DNA of 64,000 nucleotides from Paractinoplanes lichenicola (GTDB lineage Bacteria > Actinomycetota > Actinomycetes > Mycobacteriales > Micromonosporaceae), in NCBI RefSeq assembly GCF_016785085.1, contig NZ_JAENHO010000004.1, forward strand, positions 372,001 to 436,000. The letters run 5' to 3'. A program made the position numbers and the translations under genes. This document shows positions 1 through 8,623 of the stretch, piece by piece. Each line of letters starts with the position of its first letter. Positions within the stretch are counted from its first letter, which is position 1. Below the pieces are notes generated by a model, which worked only from the letters and a program-made list of their open reading frames with translations, did not search any database and was not told where the DNA came from.

Positions 1-2174
1 GCGGTGACGCGCGTCTGCACGGTCGTTGTCACCCCGGCGTCGACGGCCAGGGAATCGGCGCCGAATCGCGCGGTCAGCCGGGAATCGGGCTGCCGCCACA
101 CCTGCAGGGCCGTAATGCCGACCGCACCGCCGCCATTTCGTGTCGGCGCGACTCGCAGCCGATCGGTCGTCAGCGGCGGGTCCACGACAATGCGATTGAT
201 GGCCCGGCCCACCGGCGTGGAAGGCGAGCGCTGCTGCCCGGGAACATCCACCCAGGCCCCACCGGAATTCTGATACTGCAACGCGTACGCATCCGGAGTG
301 CGCACACCGCCGCCGTCGTCGTAGAAATCGATCCGTACGTCGGAAACCGCGGTCGGCGCACCGAGGTCGACGGCCAGCCAGTCCGACGCGTTCGGCGACT
401 GCCACGTGGTCCAGCGGGTGCTCGGCACGTCGAGGTGGAAATCCTGCCCGTCGATGGCGTTCGCGGCGCTGTCGGCCGGCCACGTGTACGACGCCGACGC
501 CCGCGGAAAACCGGTTTCCCGTACGTTCGCGGCATCGTCGGCAAGTTCCGGCTGACCGGCGGCCGATACCGCGGATCCGACCGCCACCCGCACATCGCCG
601 AGGGTGGCCCGTGACAGTTTCCGCACCCCGTCGACCCAGACCTGCATTCCGGCGCCCCGGCCGTAAACGCTGCCGTCCCGGTCCCACAAGACCGTCAGGT
701 TGCGACCGTGATAGGGCACGTTCTCGACCGCGAAATGGTTCCACGCCGACGGCACGAGCGGCGCCACCCGTACGGTGTCGTCGCTTTGCGGCCTGATGCC
801 GAGCAGCCCCGACAGCACCAGATCGGTGTAGGTCGAGTGGTTGTAGTCCTCGGAATGCCCGGCGCCGTCGTAGATCCAGCGGTCCTCGTCCGGATGGTGC
901 GCCTCGGCCACGTACGGCTGGCCGTTCTTCCTTTGCGTGAGGGCATATCCGCGCAGAGTCGCCGTGTAGTCGTCCTTGCTCACATAGGACTGGGCGGGAT
1001 AGTCGAGCAGCTGGTTGGCCAGCGCGGTCAGGGTCTGGCTGGTCGCGAACGGCCAGCTCGGCCCGTCCCAGCGGCAGCAGCCGTTGAGCGCCTCGTGCAT
1101 GAACCACCGGCTGCGGCGCTCGGTGGTCGTCGGCCCGTACGGCGCGGCGAAGCCCTGCGGATCCGTCAATTGCTGCCAGGCCACGGATTTGCCGGCCGCG
1201 GCCATGTGGAAATACCACGGGATGAAGCCGATCTGCTCGCGGTCGGCGATCCGCGTGTCCTGCCCCTTCATCACGTGCTTGTAGAACGAGCCGTCCCACA
1301 GCACGCGGTCGGTCGCCGCTTTCAGTTGTGCGGCCTCGTCCTCGTAGCGCTGGGCCGCCGCGGTGTCGCCGGTCTTGCGCTTCAACAGGGCCAGGGCGCG
1401 GGCATCGCCGTACTGGTAGGCATTGAGGGTGGGCCGATAACCGTCGCCGCCGTGATAGGGGTCGCTGCTCTGATACGAGCTGGCGGTGAACTCCATCGCG
1501 TCCCACACCGGCGTCTGCCAATAGACGCCGCGGGCCGCGTCGAAGTTGGTGCGTTTCCAACCGGCGTACTGCTTCTCGAGCGCGGCCATCCGGTCGGTCA
1601 GGAACTTCCAGTCACCGGTCACCTCGGCCCGCGCGACGGCCGCGTCGACCGCCCAGAACGAATACTGGTGGGCCCAATCCGTCGTGTTCTTGTTCAGCTC
1701 CTCGGTGGCCGGCTTGGCCTCAGATCCGGAGCCGGTGAGCCAGTAATCGAGGTAGTCGTCGAGATAACGGCGGTCGCGGAGCCAGCGTCCCTCATAGAGG
1801 TGATGCCCCGCCGCGGCGTCGATCCCGCCGAACGGCGCCGAATAGCCGACCGGCCCGAGAAACTCCGAAACGATCCAGCCGTCCTTGGGCCCCGTGTATT
1901 TGAGGGCCTCCTTGAACGTGCGCCACCGGTAGTAGTACGTCTTCTCGATCTCGGCGTCGGGCAGGTCGACGAACGGAATATTCGCCTCGTACCAATCCGG
2001 CTCCGGTGTATTGCCGAGCAGCGCCCGGTGGTCGAGGAAGGTGGTCGTCGTCCCCGCCGGCGGATAGAGCGGCGGCGGGGAAACGGCGGCCTCGGCCGGG
2101 GAGCCGGGAGCCAGCAACCCCCCGATCAGCCCGAGCACGGCAATGGCACCGAGACGCTTCCGACCAATCACCAT
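1..2174 (-). CDS. Secreted glycoside hydrolase (MGH1-like) with C-terminal F5/8 type C domain, 3' end outside the window
   Basis: The frame read leftward from ATG 2174 stays open to the window edge, giving at least 724 codons. The first ~29 residues form a signal peptide (VIGRKRLGAIAVLGLIGGLL, then a PAEA-type cleavage region). The mature start contains NTPEPDWYEANIPFVDLP and a Trp/Tyr-rich body typical of alpha/alpha-barrel, MGH1-like glycoside hydrolases. Near the left edge the protein reads SDWLAVDLGAPTAVSDVRI followed by YDDGG, the signature of a discoidin (F5/8 type C) carbohydrate-binding domain. It is probably an exported exo-acting glycosidase anchored to polysaccharide by the discoidin module. 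The substrate cannot be read from sequence. A weak GGGGA precedes the start. The stop codon lies outside the window. Confidence 0.8.
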   Translation of the reverse strand, partial: MVIGRKRLGAIAVLGLIGGLLAPGSPAEAAVSPPPLYPPAGTTTTFLDHRALLGNTPEPDWYEANIPFVDLPDAEIEKTYYYRWRTFKEALKYTGPKDGWIVSEFLGPVGYSAPFGGIDAAAGHHLYEGRWLRDRRYLDDYLDYWLTGSGSEAKPATEELNKNTTDWAHQYSFWAVDAAVARAEVTGDWKFLTDRMAALEKQYAGWKRTNFDAARGVYWQTPVWDAMEFTASSYQSSDPYHGGDGYRPTLNAYQYGDARALALLKRKTGDTAAAQRYEDEAAQLKAATDRVLWDGSFYKHVMKGQDTRIADREQIGFIPWYFHMAAAGKSVAWQQLTDPQGFAAPYGPTTTERRSRWFMHEALNGCCRWDGPSWPFATSQTLTALANQLLDYPAQSYVSKDDYTATLRGYALTQRKNGQPYVAEAHHPDEDRWIYDGAGHSEDYNHSTYTDLVLSGLLGIRPQSDDTVRVAPLVPSAWNHFAVENVPYHGRNLTVLWDRDGSVYGRGAGMQVWVDGVRKLSRATLGDVRVAVGSAVSAAGQPELADDAANVRETGFPRASASYTWPADSAANAIDGQDFHLDVPSTRWTTWQSPNASDWLAVDLGAPTAVSDVRIDFYDDGGGVRTPDAYALQYQNSGGAWVDVPGQQRSPSTPVGRAINRIVVDPPLTTDRLRVAPTRNGGGAVGITALQVWRQPDSRLTARFGADSLAVDAGVTTTVQTRVT

Positions 2175-2237
2175 CGCACGTTCCCCAGAGCCGAACGACC
2201 AAGAATGCCCAAAGTCAAACATCGGCACCCATCAACG

Positions 2238-2672
2238 TCAAGCGCGACCGCGAATCATGAAGACGTCGACCGTGTCCTCGCGTTCGACGGTGAACCCGTG
2301 CCGCTCGTAAAGGCGCCGGGCCGGGCTGCCCTGCAGCACGTTGAGCCGGATCGTTGTCCGGTCGCGACCCGCCAGCAGCCACGACAGCACCGCCGAGCCG
2401 AGGCCGCGTCCCTGCACGCGCGGCTCGAGATAGAAGTGCTCCAGCGAGTGCCCGTCCGCGGCCGGCCGCAGCGCCACGCAGCCGGCAAAGCCACCGTCCA
2501 CCTCGACGATCCAGGTGTGCGAAGGCTCGTACGCGTCCCGCAGCCGTTGCCGCACCCGGTGCTCGTCAAAACGCCCGAGCCGCTCCAGATCAGCCCGCAA
2601 CACCAAGGCCCGCAACTCGGCGATCACGTCGACATCCCCGATCGACGCCGCCCTGACCCGCCACTCCACCAT
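2238..2672 (-). CDS. GNAT family N-acetyltransferase
   Basis: A 144-residue protein starting MVEWRVRAAS. The frame is open further upstream, but that extension is Arg/Pro-rich shadow sequence, so ATG 2672 is preferred. The acetyl-CoA binding motif Q/RxxGxG/A is visible as RVQGRGLGSAV (residues 86-96), preceded by strand-forming LEHFYLEP and followed by the usual C-terminal NVLQGSPARRLYERHGF motif in which the Tyr is often the general acid. This is a full-length single-domain GNAT; the acceptor (small molecule or protein N-terminus) is unknown. It lies head-to-tail with the glycoside hydrolase gene (63 nt gap) and next to the IS110 remnant. Confidence 0.85.
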   Translation of the reverse strand: MVEWRVRAASIGDVDVIAELRALVLRADLERLGRFDEHRVRQRLRDAYEPSHTWIVEVDGGFAGCVALRPAADGHSLEHFYLEPRVQGRGLGSAVLSWLLAGRDRTTIRLNVLQGSPARRLYERHGFTVEREDTVDVFMIRGRA

Positions 2673-2994
2673 GATCGGCAGCCTACGGCGACTGCCGCCG
2701 CCCGAACGTGTCACCCGCATTTGACCTTGGTTTCTGGGGGTAGTGGTAGTTCGGTGCGTGGCCTTTTGGTCGTCACCAGCCGGGGCTGCTCGGTCGCTCG
2801 GCCTGGTGTGACTTGCTGCCCCTGCCGTACGCATGATCCGGGGGCATTGTCGCTGGGCCGGGTGGCGTCGGTGAGACCGCTGACAGGGACCCGGCCACCC
2901 ATTCCTGGGTAGGTCTCTTCGTAACGTGGCTGCCGGCAGTCCGAAGCTCAGGCATGGTGGCCGATCCCATGATGGACGTCGTGGGGACGAAGAC
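2673..2994 (+). other. Left non-coding flank of an IS110-family relic
   Basis: About 320 bases without a convincing gene, directly upstream of the GTG start of the decayed IS110 transposase. It contains a G-rich, TTTT-containing stretch near 2725-2775. In IS110-group elements the non-coding region upstream of the transposase gene encodes the structured guide (bridge) RNA, so this interval may be the remains of that RNA locus. I cannot define element ends or a fold by eye, so this is an inference from position. Confidence 0.4.
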
Positions 2995-3314
2995 GTGAGC
3001 GACGAGTACGGCGTGTTCCTCGGCCTGGTCGTCGGCAAAACCGGCCATCACGCGGTCGCATTGGACTCGGCGGGCAAGGTTGGCTGCGCCAGGGCCAGCC
3101 GGTCGAAACTTACCGAGATTGCTGAGCCGCGGGCGCACCGCATGGACGCATGCCTGGTCGAGCAGATCTTCGCCGCGCTGGGCATCGAGACACTGGTCGT
3201 TCCCGGCACCATGAGCGCAGAGCATCCTGCCGAAGCTGGCGGACCAGCATCCTCGGTAAGCATCCACCCAAGGGCGGTAGCAACCGTACCGGTGTCAAGC
3301 TGCCTTGCGAATGA
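2995..3314 (+). pseudogene. IS110-family transposase remnant (internally deleted and frameshifted)
   Basis: From GTG 2995 (GGGGACGA just upstream) the frame reads SDEYGVFLGLVVGKTGHHAV, the N-terminus of IS110 DEDD transposases (the usual first Asp of GLDVGK is Val here). It then jumps to EIAEPRAHRMDACLVEQIF and LVVPGT, which belong to the middle of the family protein. The segment around 3242-3314, in another frame, gives RTSILGKHPPKGGSN, the IS110 C-terminal RTSIRGEHPxKGGN block, before a stop at 3312-3314. A normal transposase is ~400 residues; here roughly 100 codons survive in two frames, with most of the DEDD domain lost. The copy is dead and cannot transpose without a helper. Confidence 0.85.
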
Positions 3315-3454
3315 CAGCCGCGGCCAAATCGACGGCGCCGCCCCTCAAAACGCCGGGCGCGGGCGCGGGCCGCCGTCGGAGTAAGCGAGTCTCGCGGTCA
3401 TCGAGCCCATGAAGCCTCCCGGAAAATGCGCACCCTGCTGCTACGGTCCGCCGC

Positions 3455-3967
3455 GTGGACGAGGACAGGTTCTGGGCGATCATCGGGGCGACCCGGGAAG
3501 AGGCCGGAAGCGACTCGGCCCGCGTCGCGCGGCTGCTGTTCCGGCGTCTCCGCGTCCTCGGTCCGGCCGAGGTGGTCGAGTTCGTCCGGTGGTGGGAACG
3601 GGCCCGGTCGCGGCTGTATTCATGGCCGGTGACCGACGCGGCCGCCGTGCTGCTCGGGCCGGTGGACGAGGACGACGAGGAGCTGGAGCGCATCCAGGAC
3701 TGGATCATCTCTTACGGGCGGGAGACGGTCGACCGCGTCGCCCGGGATCCGGATTGCCTCGCCGGCCTCGTCGCGGACCGGGGGAGTGCCCGCGCCGATT
3801 CGTTCGAGGAGTTCCTGGCGGAGGCGCACATGGTCGTGGCCGGAAGCTGGCCGCCCGACTACGACCCCGACGGGCCGGACGATCTGGTCGGTGAACAAAC
3901 GGATCTCGGTGACCCGGAGGCCGTCCGGCGGCGGTTCCCGCGGCTGGCGGCGCTCCGCGAGGAGTGA
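3455..3967 (+). CDS. DUF4240 domain protein
   Basis: A 170-residue soluble acidic protein starting at GTG 3455 (MDEDRFWAIIGATREE). The order DxFW, then EVVEFVRWWERARSRLYSW, then a small hydrophobic segment and IQDWIISYGRETVDRVARDP matches the DUF4240 family, whose members are short and of unknown biochemical role. It ends 60 nt before the small secreted protein gene; no operon is obvious. No catalytic residues are recognisable. Confidence 0.8.
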   Translation: MDEDRFWAIIGATREEAGSDSARVARLLFRRLRVLGPAEVVEFVRWWERARSRLYSWPVTDAAAVLLGPVDEDDEELERIQDWIISYGRETVDRVARDPDCLAGLVADRGSARADSFEEFLAEAHMVVAGSWPPDYDPDGPDDLVGEQTDLGDPEAVRRRFPRLAALREE

Positions 3968-4027
3968 CGAGACCGGGCTGCTCCGCGTTGGTGTTCTCGA
4001 CAGCTCACCAACACGAAGGAGTCAGCA

Positions 4028-4450
4028 GTGCGGTCTCTTGTCATCGCGTTCGCCGCCGTCGTCGGCCTGGGGGTCGCCGCGGCGCCGGCCTCGGCCGCCG
4101 GCAGCAATCAGTTTCGGCTCAGTGCGGGCAGTGTCGTCGGGTACGGCATGTACGAAAACATGATGAGCATTCCGGAGCGGCCCGTGCCGCCGTTCCGGAT
4201 CACCGGGACCATGGCCGGGCGGAGCCTGTTCCGCTGTGCCGTGATCCAGGTCGGGCAGAGCGGCCCCGCCGACGGTCTCGAATGGCGCACGTTCGGCAAG
4301 CACTGCGGGCCGGGGCGGAGTAGCTTCCGGGTGCAGGCGTCGTACATGTTCCGCGGGGTCAAGCCGCCGGTCCGGCTTTGTGCGGGCGTGACGCCGGCGC
4401 AGGCCGAGCGGGGCCGCCAGTGTGACCTGTATCGGCCGTCGGCGGACTGA
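4028..4450 (+). CDS. Small secreted protein, unknown function
   Basis: A 140-residue protein from GTG 4028, supported by AAGGAG about 8 nt upstream. Residues 1-~23 are a signal peptide (MRSLVIAFAAVVGLGVAAAP then ASA|AG). The mature protein is Gly/Arg-rich with four Cys (in FRCAV, GKHCGP, RLCAG and RQCDL) that could form two disulfides outside the cell. I do not recognise the family. Its last ~90 nt overlap, tail to tail, the 3' end of the acyltransferase gene on the opposite strand. Confidence 0.7.
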   Translation: MRSLVIAFAAVVGLGVAAAPASAAGSNQFRLSAGSVVGYGMYENMMSIPERPVPPFRITGTMAGRSLFRCAVIQVGQSGPADGLEWRTFGKHCGPGRSSFRVQASYMFRGVKPPVRLCAGVTPAQAERGRQCDLYRPSAD

Positions 4451-5462
4451 CGCTCTGCGGGCCCGGCTTTTCGAGGACGGCCGCGAACAGCCGGGCCGCC
4501 GCCAGACACAGGGGGACCGCCAGAAAAACCGTTTCCCCGTACGCGGTCAGGCCGGTCCCGCGGTGGACCAGCGCGACGATCGGCATGTGGATCAGATAGA
4601 GGCTGTACGAGTATCCGCCCAGCGCCCGCAGCGGCCGGCAGTCCAGCACCCGTACGAGTCCCGCCGGTCGACGCCCCGCGACGGCCGCCAGGAACAGCGC
4701 GATCGCGGGTCCCACGGCCAGGTCGAGCCAGTAGTAGTGCGTGACCGTCCACACCGGGCCACGAAACACGATCAGGGCCAGCACCGGGGCGGCGGCCAGC
4801 GCGGCCAGCAGGGGCCGGGCCCGCATCCCCGCCGCCAGCACGCCCAGGGTGAACAGCGGCGCGAGCTCCCACGTGTAGCCGGTCGCCCGCGCCCCCGTGG
4901 CCAGCTCCGGCACGAGCAGTCCGGCCGCCACGACCGGCACGGTGACCACGACCAGCGTCGCGATCGCGCCCAGCCGCCGCCGGGCCAGCAGCACAAGCGG
5001 GAAGGCCAGATACAGCCCAGCCTCGACCGCGATCGACCAGAACGCGCCGTTGGGGGCGGGCGCGGCCACGAAGTCCTGCAGCAGCAGGGCGTAGACGACC
5101 ATCGACCGTACGGTGGGCGGCTCGCTGAGCGGCAGAGCGGGCAGGCACGCCGCGAGCGCCGCGCTGAGAACCAGAGCGACCCAGTACGCGGGCAGGATGC
5201 GCCGGGCCCGCCGCCGGAGGTAACGCCGCAGGCCGCCCAGCCGCCAGCCGTTGCGGGCGGGCGCGAGGGCCAGCGAGAAGCCGGACAGCGTGATGAAGAC
5301 GACGACCGCGAACCGGCCGTGCACCAGCCAGCCGAGCCACCCCGGGCCGGTGTTGGCCGGGTAGCCGGGGAACGACAGCAGCCAGCAGTGATGCACGACG
5401 ACGTAGAGGGCGGCCAGGCCCCGCAGCCCGTCGAGCCCGGCCACCCGATGGTCGTCCTGCAC
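4359..5462 (-). CDS. Acyltransferase family 3 (OafA/YrhL-like) membrane protein
   Basis: A multi-pass membrane O-acyltransferase with the family opening VAGLDGLRGLAALYVVVHHC, containing the catalytic-type HH pair region, then GRFAVVVFITLSGFSLAL and RRARRILPAYW. About ten hydrophobic segments follow, ending in YSYSLYLIHMP, as in the family. An ATG lies 36 nt upstream, but GTG 5462 (MQDDHRVAGLDG, 367 residues) has AGGAG six bases before it and is the better start. Such enzymes acetylate or acylate cell-surface glycans, lipids or secondary metabolites; the substrate is unknown. The 3' end overlaps the neighbouring secreted-protein gene by 92 nt. Confidence 0.85.
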   Translation of the reverse strand: MQDDHRVAGLDGLRGLAALYVVVHHCWLLSFPGYPANTGPGWLGWLVHGRFAVVVFITLSGFSLALAPARNGWRLGGLRRYLRRRARRILPAYWVALVLSAALAACLPALPLSEPPTVRSMVVYALLLQDFVAAPAPNGAFWSIAVEAGLYLAFPLVLLARRRLGAIATLVVVTVPVVAAGLLVPELATGARATGYTWELAPLFTLGVLAAGMRARPLLAALAAAPVLALIVFRGPVWTVTHYYWLDLAVGPAIALFLAAVAGRRPAGLVRVLDCRPLRALGGYSYSLYLIHMPIVALVHRGTGLTAYGETVFLAVPLCLAAARLFAAVLEKPGPQSVSPPTADTGHTGGPARPAPASRPHKAGPAA

Positions 5463-5539
5463 GATCCGCTCCTGGGGATGAGGGCGCACGCCACCCACCG
5501 GGCGGGCCTGCGGCCGGTCCGGTTACGGGTGGGGAAGCG

Positions 5540-6793
5540 CTAGGGGAGGGGGAGCTGCCGCCAGGTCCGGCCGTCCGCGGAGACGTACGGGCCGATTTCC
5601 GACGTCACCAGGAAGGGATCGGCGGCCTGGCGCGAGGTGACCTGCAGGTGTCGACTGAGATCGGCGGGATAGCCGGGCAGGCTCGTCCGCGTGTATGTGC
5701 CGGTGCCGCGAGCGGCGACGAACCCGGTGCCCGTCATGACGATGTGCGAGCCGTCGGCGGCGACGAAACCGGCGTTGTCCACGGCGCCGCGGATCGTGTC
5801 CCCGGCCCGCCAGGTCAGCCCGCCGTCGGTGGTGTGCTGCGCGACGGCCACGTTGTCCTCGCGATAGATCAGCACGTACGCGGTCGCGCCCGGGCTCGCG
5901 GCCACCCACGGCTGATATTTCATGGGCGCCCAGCCGTTCTGGAACTTGGCCGCCACGCCGTCGGTGAAGACGTGGGTGCGCCACGTCCGGCCGGCGTCCG
6001 AGCTGGCGGCCACCGCGGGCTTCTTCGTGACCGGGTCCAGCCCCGGAACCCACAGGCGCCCGTCGGCCGGCACGGTGATCAGGTCGCTCCACCCGGGCTC
6101 GACGGTGATGCCGGTGGGCTGGTGGGCCAGCGGGGCGAACCGTCCGGTGGCCGGGTCGATCGCGCCGACCGTGCAGGTCGTGACCCGGAAGACCACGCAG
6201 TCGACCGGGCGGGTGCCCGCCGGGACGGCGGCCAGCGGCTCGGTGCTGGTCTCGGCGCGCTGCCAGCTCCCGCCGCCGTTGGTCGTGACCCACAACCGGT
6301 CGCTGTCCCGCGCGACGGTCGTTCCGGTCGCCTCGTTGAACGGGATGACCCGGCCGTCGTTCCAGGCGAGGATGCCCGGGGCCAGCGGGATGAGGGTGGC
6401 CATGCGGGGGTCGCCGGCGTCTGCGGGCTGGGGCGGCTCGGTGCGGCGCTGCCACGAGTTGCCGCCGTCGGACGACACCCACAGCTGGGAACCGCAGCCG
6501 GTGCAGCCCACGAGAACGCTGTAAAGGTCTTGCCCGGTGGCGGCGGCCGTGGTCACGCGGGGCCACACGGCCTCGGACGGGGCCGCGGCGGGCAGGCCGG
6601 TGCCGTCCGAACCGCCCCGCACGGCCAGGCCGAGCCCGGCCACGGTCAGGACGGTAGCCAGGAACGCCGCGCTCGACGTGACCAGCCGGCGCCGGCGGAC
6701 GCGCACTGCCCTCCGCCGTACGGTATCGAAATCGGGCTGGCGCACCGCGTCACCGGCCTCGGACCGCAAGCTGTCGAACCGCCGCTCAAGCAT
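5540..6793 (-). CDS. Membrane-anchored BNR/sialidase-repeat protein (partner of the ECF sigma factor)
   Basis: A 417-residue protein with a cytoplasmic N-terminus (MLERRFDSLRSEAGDAVRQP, then an Arg-rich patch), one transmembrane segment at ~37-58 (LVTSSAAFLATVLTVAGLGL) and a large external domain. That domain contains repeated BNR-type blades (LWVSSDGGNSWQRR, LWVTTNGGGSWQRA, ASSDAGRTWRTH, TTDGGLTWRAGD, VSADGRTWRQLPLP), which should form a beta-propeller. Its start overlaps the end of the ECF sigma gene by 8 nt, so the two are translationally coupled. In actinobacteria an ECF sigma is usually followed by its membrane anti-sigma. Here the partner lacks a Cys-rich ZAS domain, so an anti-sigma role is inferred only from the coupling and topology. 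Confidence 0.8.
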   Translation of the reverse strand: MLERRFDSLRSEAGDAVRQPDFDTVRRRAVRVRRRRLVTSSAAFLATVLTVAGLGLAVRGGSDGTGLPAAAPSEAVWPRVTTAAATGQDLYSVLVGCTGCGSQLWVSSDGGNSWQRRTEPPQPADAGDPRMATLIPLAPGILAWNDGRVIPFNEATGTTVARDSDRLWVTTNGGGSWQRAETSTEPLAAVPAGTRPVDCVVFRVTTCTVGAIDPATGRFAPLAHQPTGITVEPGWSDLITVPADGRLWVPGLDPVTKKPAVAASSDAGRTWRTHVFTDGVAAKFQNGWAPMKYQPWVAASPGATAYVLIYREDNVAVAQHTTDGGLTWRAGDTIRGAVDNAGFVAADGSHIVMTGTGFVAARGTGTYTRTSLPGYPADLSRHLQVTSRQAADPFLVTSEIGPYVSADGRTWRQLPLP

Positions 6794-7307
6794 GACGGAC
6801 CTCCTCGGTCAGCGGGACGGGCTCGTCGTCGGTCAGGTAGCGGGCCAGCGTGGCGCGGCCCCGGGCCAGCCGGGCCTTGACCGTGCCCACCGGCACCCCC
6901 AGCGTCTCGGCGACCTCGGCCACCGACAGGTCGGCCAGGTGATGCAGCACCACGACCTCCCGGGTCGGCGGGGCCAGCCGGCGCAGCGCGGCCAGCAACG
7001 CCACCCGATCGCCGGACATCCCCGGCACCGCCGCCGGAGCCACCTCGACGCGCCCCGAACGCACCAGCTTGTCGAACAGCCACCGCCGCCGATACCGGCT
7101 CCGCGCCACGTTCAGCGCGGCCACCCGCAGCCACCGCTCGGCGTCGTCGGCCTGCAGAAACGACCGCGGCGAGGCCAGCACCCGCGCGAACGCCTCGTGC
7201 ACGGCGTCCTCGGCCTCGGCCAGATCACCGACGAGGCCGTAGACCTGCGTCACGAGCCGCCGGTAATAGGCCTCGTACGCTTGCCGCACCGACTCGTCGG
7301 CCCCCAC
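6786..7307 (-). CDS. ECF RNA polymerase sigma factor (SigE-like family)
   Basis: A 173-residue sigma factor starting at GTG 7307 with GGGGAGGG close upstream. Region 2 runs from YEAYYRRLVTQVYGLVGDLA through EDAVHEAFARVLASP and WLRVAALNVARSRYRRR. Region 4 is ALRRLAPPTREVVVLHHLAD followed by the helix-turn-helix LSVAEVAETLGVPVGTVKAR. Both domains needed for -10 and -35 recognition are present and full length. It is the first gene of a two-gene operon with the membrane-anchored propeller protein that probably controls it. Confidence 0.9.
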   Translation of the reverse strand: MGADESVRQAYEAYYRRLVTQVYGLVGDLAEAEDAVHEAFARVLASPRSFLQADDAERWLRVAALNVARSRYRRRWLFDKLVRSGRVEVAPAAVPGMSGDRVALLAALRRLAPPTREVVVLHHLADLSVAEVAETLGVPVGTVKARLARGRATLARYLTDDEPVPLTEEVRHA

Positions 7308-7390
7308 GCACCCTCCCCGCCGCTCACCACCTGTCCCTCAAAGGACCAACAGCCCACCCGTACGGTTGCAGGCGTCTTCGACTTTTTTGG

Positions 7391-8353
7391 TCAGCTGGAG
7401 CCGCGCACGGTCAGCGTCGTCGGCAGGCGGGCCGGGGCGGGCAGGGCCGGGTCGAGCAGGTGCTGGACGGCGGCTGCGGCCTCGTCCTCGACAGGCATGT
7501 AGACCGAGGTCAGATCGGCCGCCTCGGCCAGGGTGCTGCCGTCGAAGCCGACCACTGCCACGTCGTCGGCCACCCGGCGGCCGGTCTCGCGCAGGGCCCG
7601 CAGCACGCCCATGGCGGTGACGTCGCAGGCGGCGAAGACGGCGTCGAGCCCGGGCTCGCGGGCCAGCAGTTCCCGGGCCGCCGCGTAGGCGCGGGCGTAC
7701 GTGAAGTCGCCGTCGGCGGCGGTCACCGGCTGGGCCGCGCCGGCGAACACGCGCAGAAAACCGTCCCGGCGCTCCTGGGCGCACGGGGTGGGCGGGCCGA
7801 ACACCGCGCCGACCCGCTTGCGGCCGGTCTTGACCAGATGGACCGCGGCCTGATGCCCGCCACCGTCGTTGTCGGGGGCGACGAACGCGACGCCCGGCGC
7901 CGACCGGCCCAGCGCGACCACCCGGCCCCGGCGTGCGTACGCGGCCCCGGCTGCACCCGCCACGTTGATCAACAGCCGCCCGTACGGCGGGTCGTCGTCC
8001 TGCGCCGGCAGGGTGGACACGCGCCGCACCTCGAGCGCGATGTCCCGGTCGCCCAGCGCCCGCATGGCGCCGGTCAGCGCCCGCCCGTAGAACGGCTTGA
8101 CGCTCAGCGCGGCCGGATCCGGGTCGACGATCAGCACCTCGACGCGTTCCCGGCGGCCCGCGCTGGGCCGCCCGGTCGCCAGCGCCTGCGCCACCGCATG
8201 CGGCTCATACCCCAGCTCGGCCGCGACCGCCCGCACCCGCTGCCGCACGGCCTCGGACGTGCCGTAGGCGCCGTTGATCGCCCGCGAGGCGGCCGCGCGC
8301 GACACCCCGGCGGCCCGGGCGACATCGGCGAGCGTGGGTCGCTGATCCGTCAT
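7391..8353 (-). CDS. LacI family transcriptional regulator
   Basis: A 320-residue regulator. The N-terminal helix-turn-helix is PTLADVARAAGVSRAAASRA (recognition helix SRAAASRAIN) with a hinge AVAQALATGRPS. The ligand-binding domain follows (VEVLIVDPDPA, GRVVALGRSAPGVAFVAPDN, LDAVFAACDVTAMGVLRAL, DDVAVVGFDGS). The effector is presumably a sugar. Its ATG overlaps the stop of the small membrane protein by 4 nt (ATGA), so the two are co-translated. The operon is preceded by a GTCTCA-N3-TGAGAC palindrome, so it may be controlled by something other than itself. Confidence 0.9.
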   Translation of the reverse strand: MTDQRPTLADVARAAGVSRAAASRAINGAYGTSEAVRQRVRAVAAELGYEPHAVAQALATGRPSAGRRERVEVLIVDPDPAALSVKPFYGRALTGAMRALGDRDIALEVRRVSTLPAQDDDPPYGRLLINVAGAAGAAYARRGRVVALGRSAPGVAFVAPDNDGGGHQAAVHLVKTGRKRVGAVFGPPTPCAQERRDGFLRVFAGAAQPVTAADGDFTYARAYAAARELLAREPGLDAVFAACDVTAMGVLRALRETGRRVADDVAVVGFDGSTLAEAADLTSVYMPVEDEAAAAVQHLLDPALPAPARLPTTLTVRGSS

Positions 8354-8589
8354 GCAGCGAGGTTAGCCGCCATCAGCGCACAAATCCCGCCCACCGTCAC
8401 GACCAGGCTGGCCACCAGGAACCCGACGTTGTGCGCGGCCCACCACCGGGCCCGGCCCTGCACATAGGCGGGGACGTCCTGCGCCCGCACCAGCCGCACG
8501 GCGACGACGGCCAGCGCGGTCACGATCATCCCGAGCACGCCGAACCAGGTCACCACCCCGGCCACCTCGACCCAGCTGCTCGACTCCAT
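8350..8589 (-). CDS. Small two-helix membrane protein
   Basis: 79 residues, MESSSWVEVAGVVTWFGVLG..., with two transmembrane helices (about residues 8-33 and 52-75) separated by a charged, Arg-rich loop (VRLVRAQDVPAYVQGRARWW). Family not recognised. It is the promoter-proximal gene of a two-gene operon with the LacI regulator (4-nt ATGA overlap). A palindrome at 8624-8638 begins 35 nt upstream of its start codon. Confidence 0.65.
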   Translation of the reverse strand: MESSSWVEVAGVVTWFGVLGMIVTALAVVAVRLVRAQDVPAYVQGRARWWAAHNVGFLVASLVVTVGGICALMAANLAA

Positions 8590-8623
8590 GCGGCCATCAC
8601 ACCCCGCCCGTACGCGGGAAGGT

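Noticed and set aside
708..2912. Rightward 734-codon frame opposite the left-edge glycoside hydrolase
   Set aside because: Antisense to a gene with signal peptide and discoidin domain; its translation is Val/Arg/Gly-rich without motifs.
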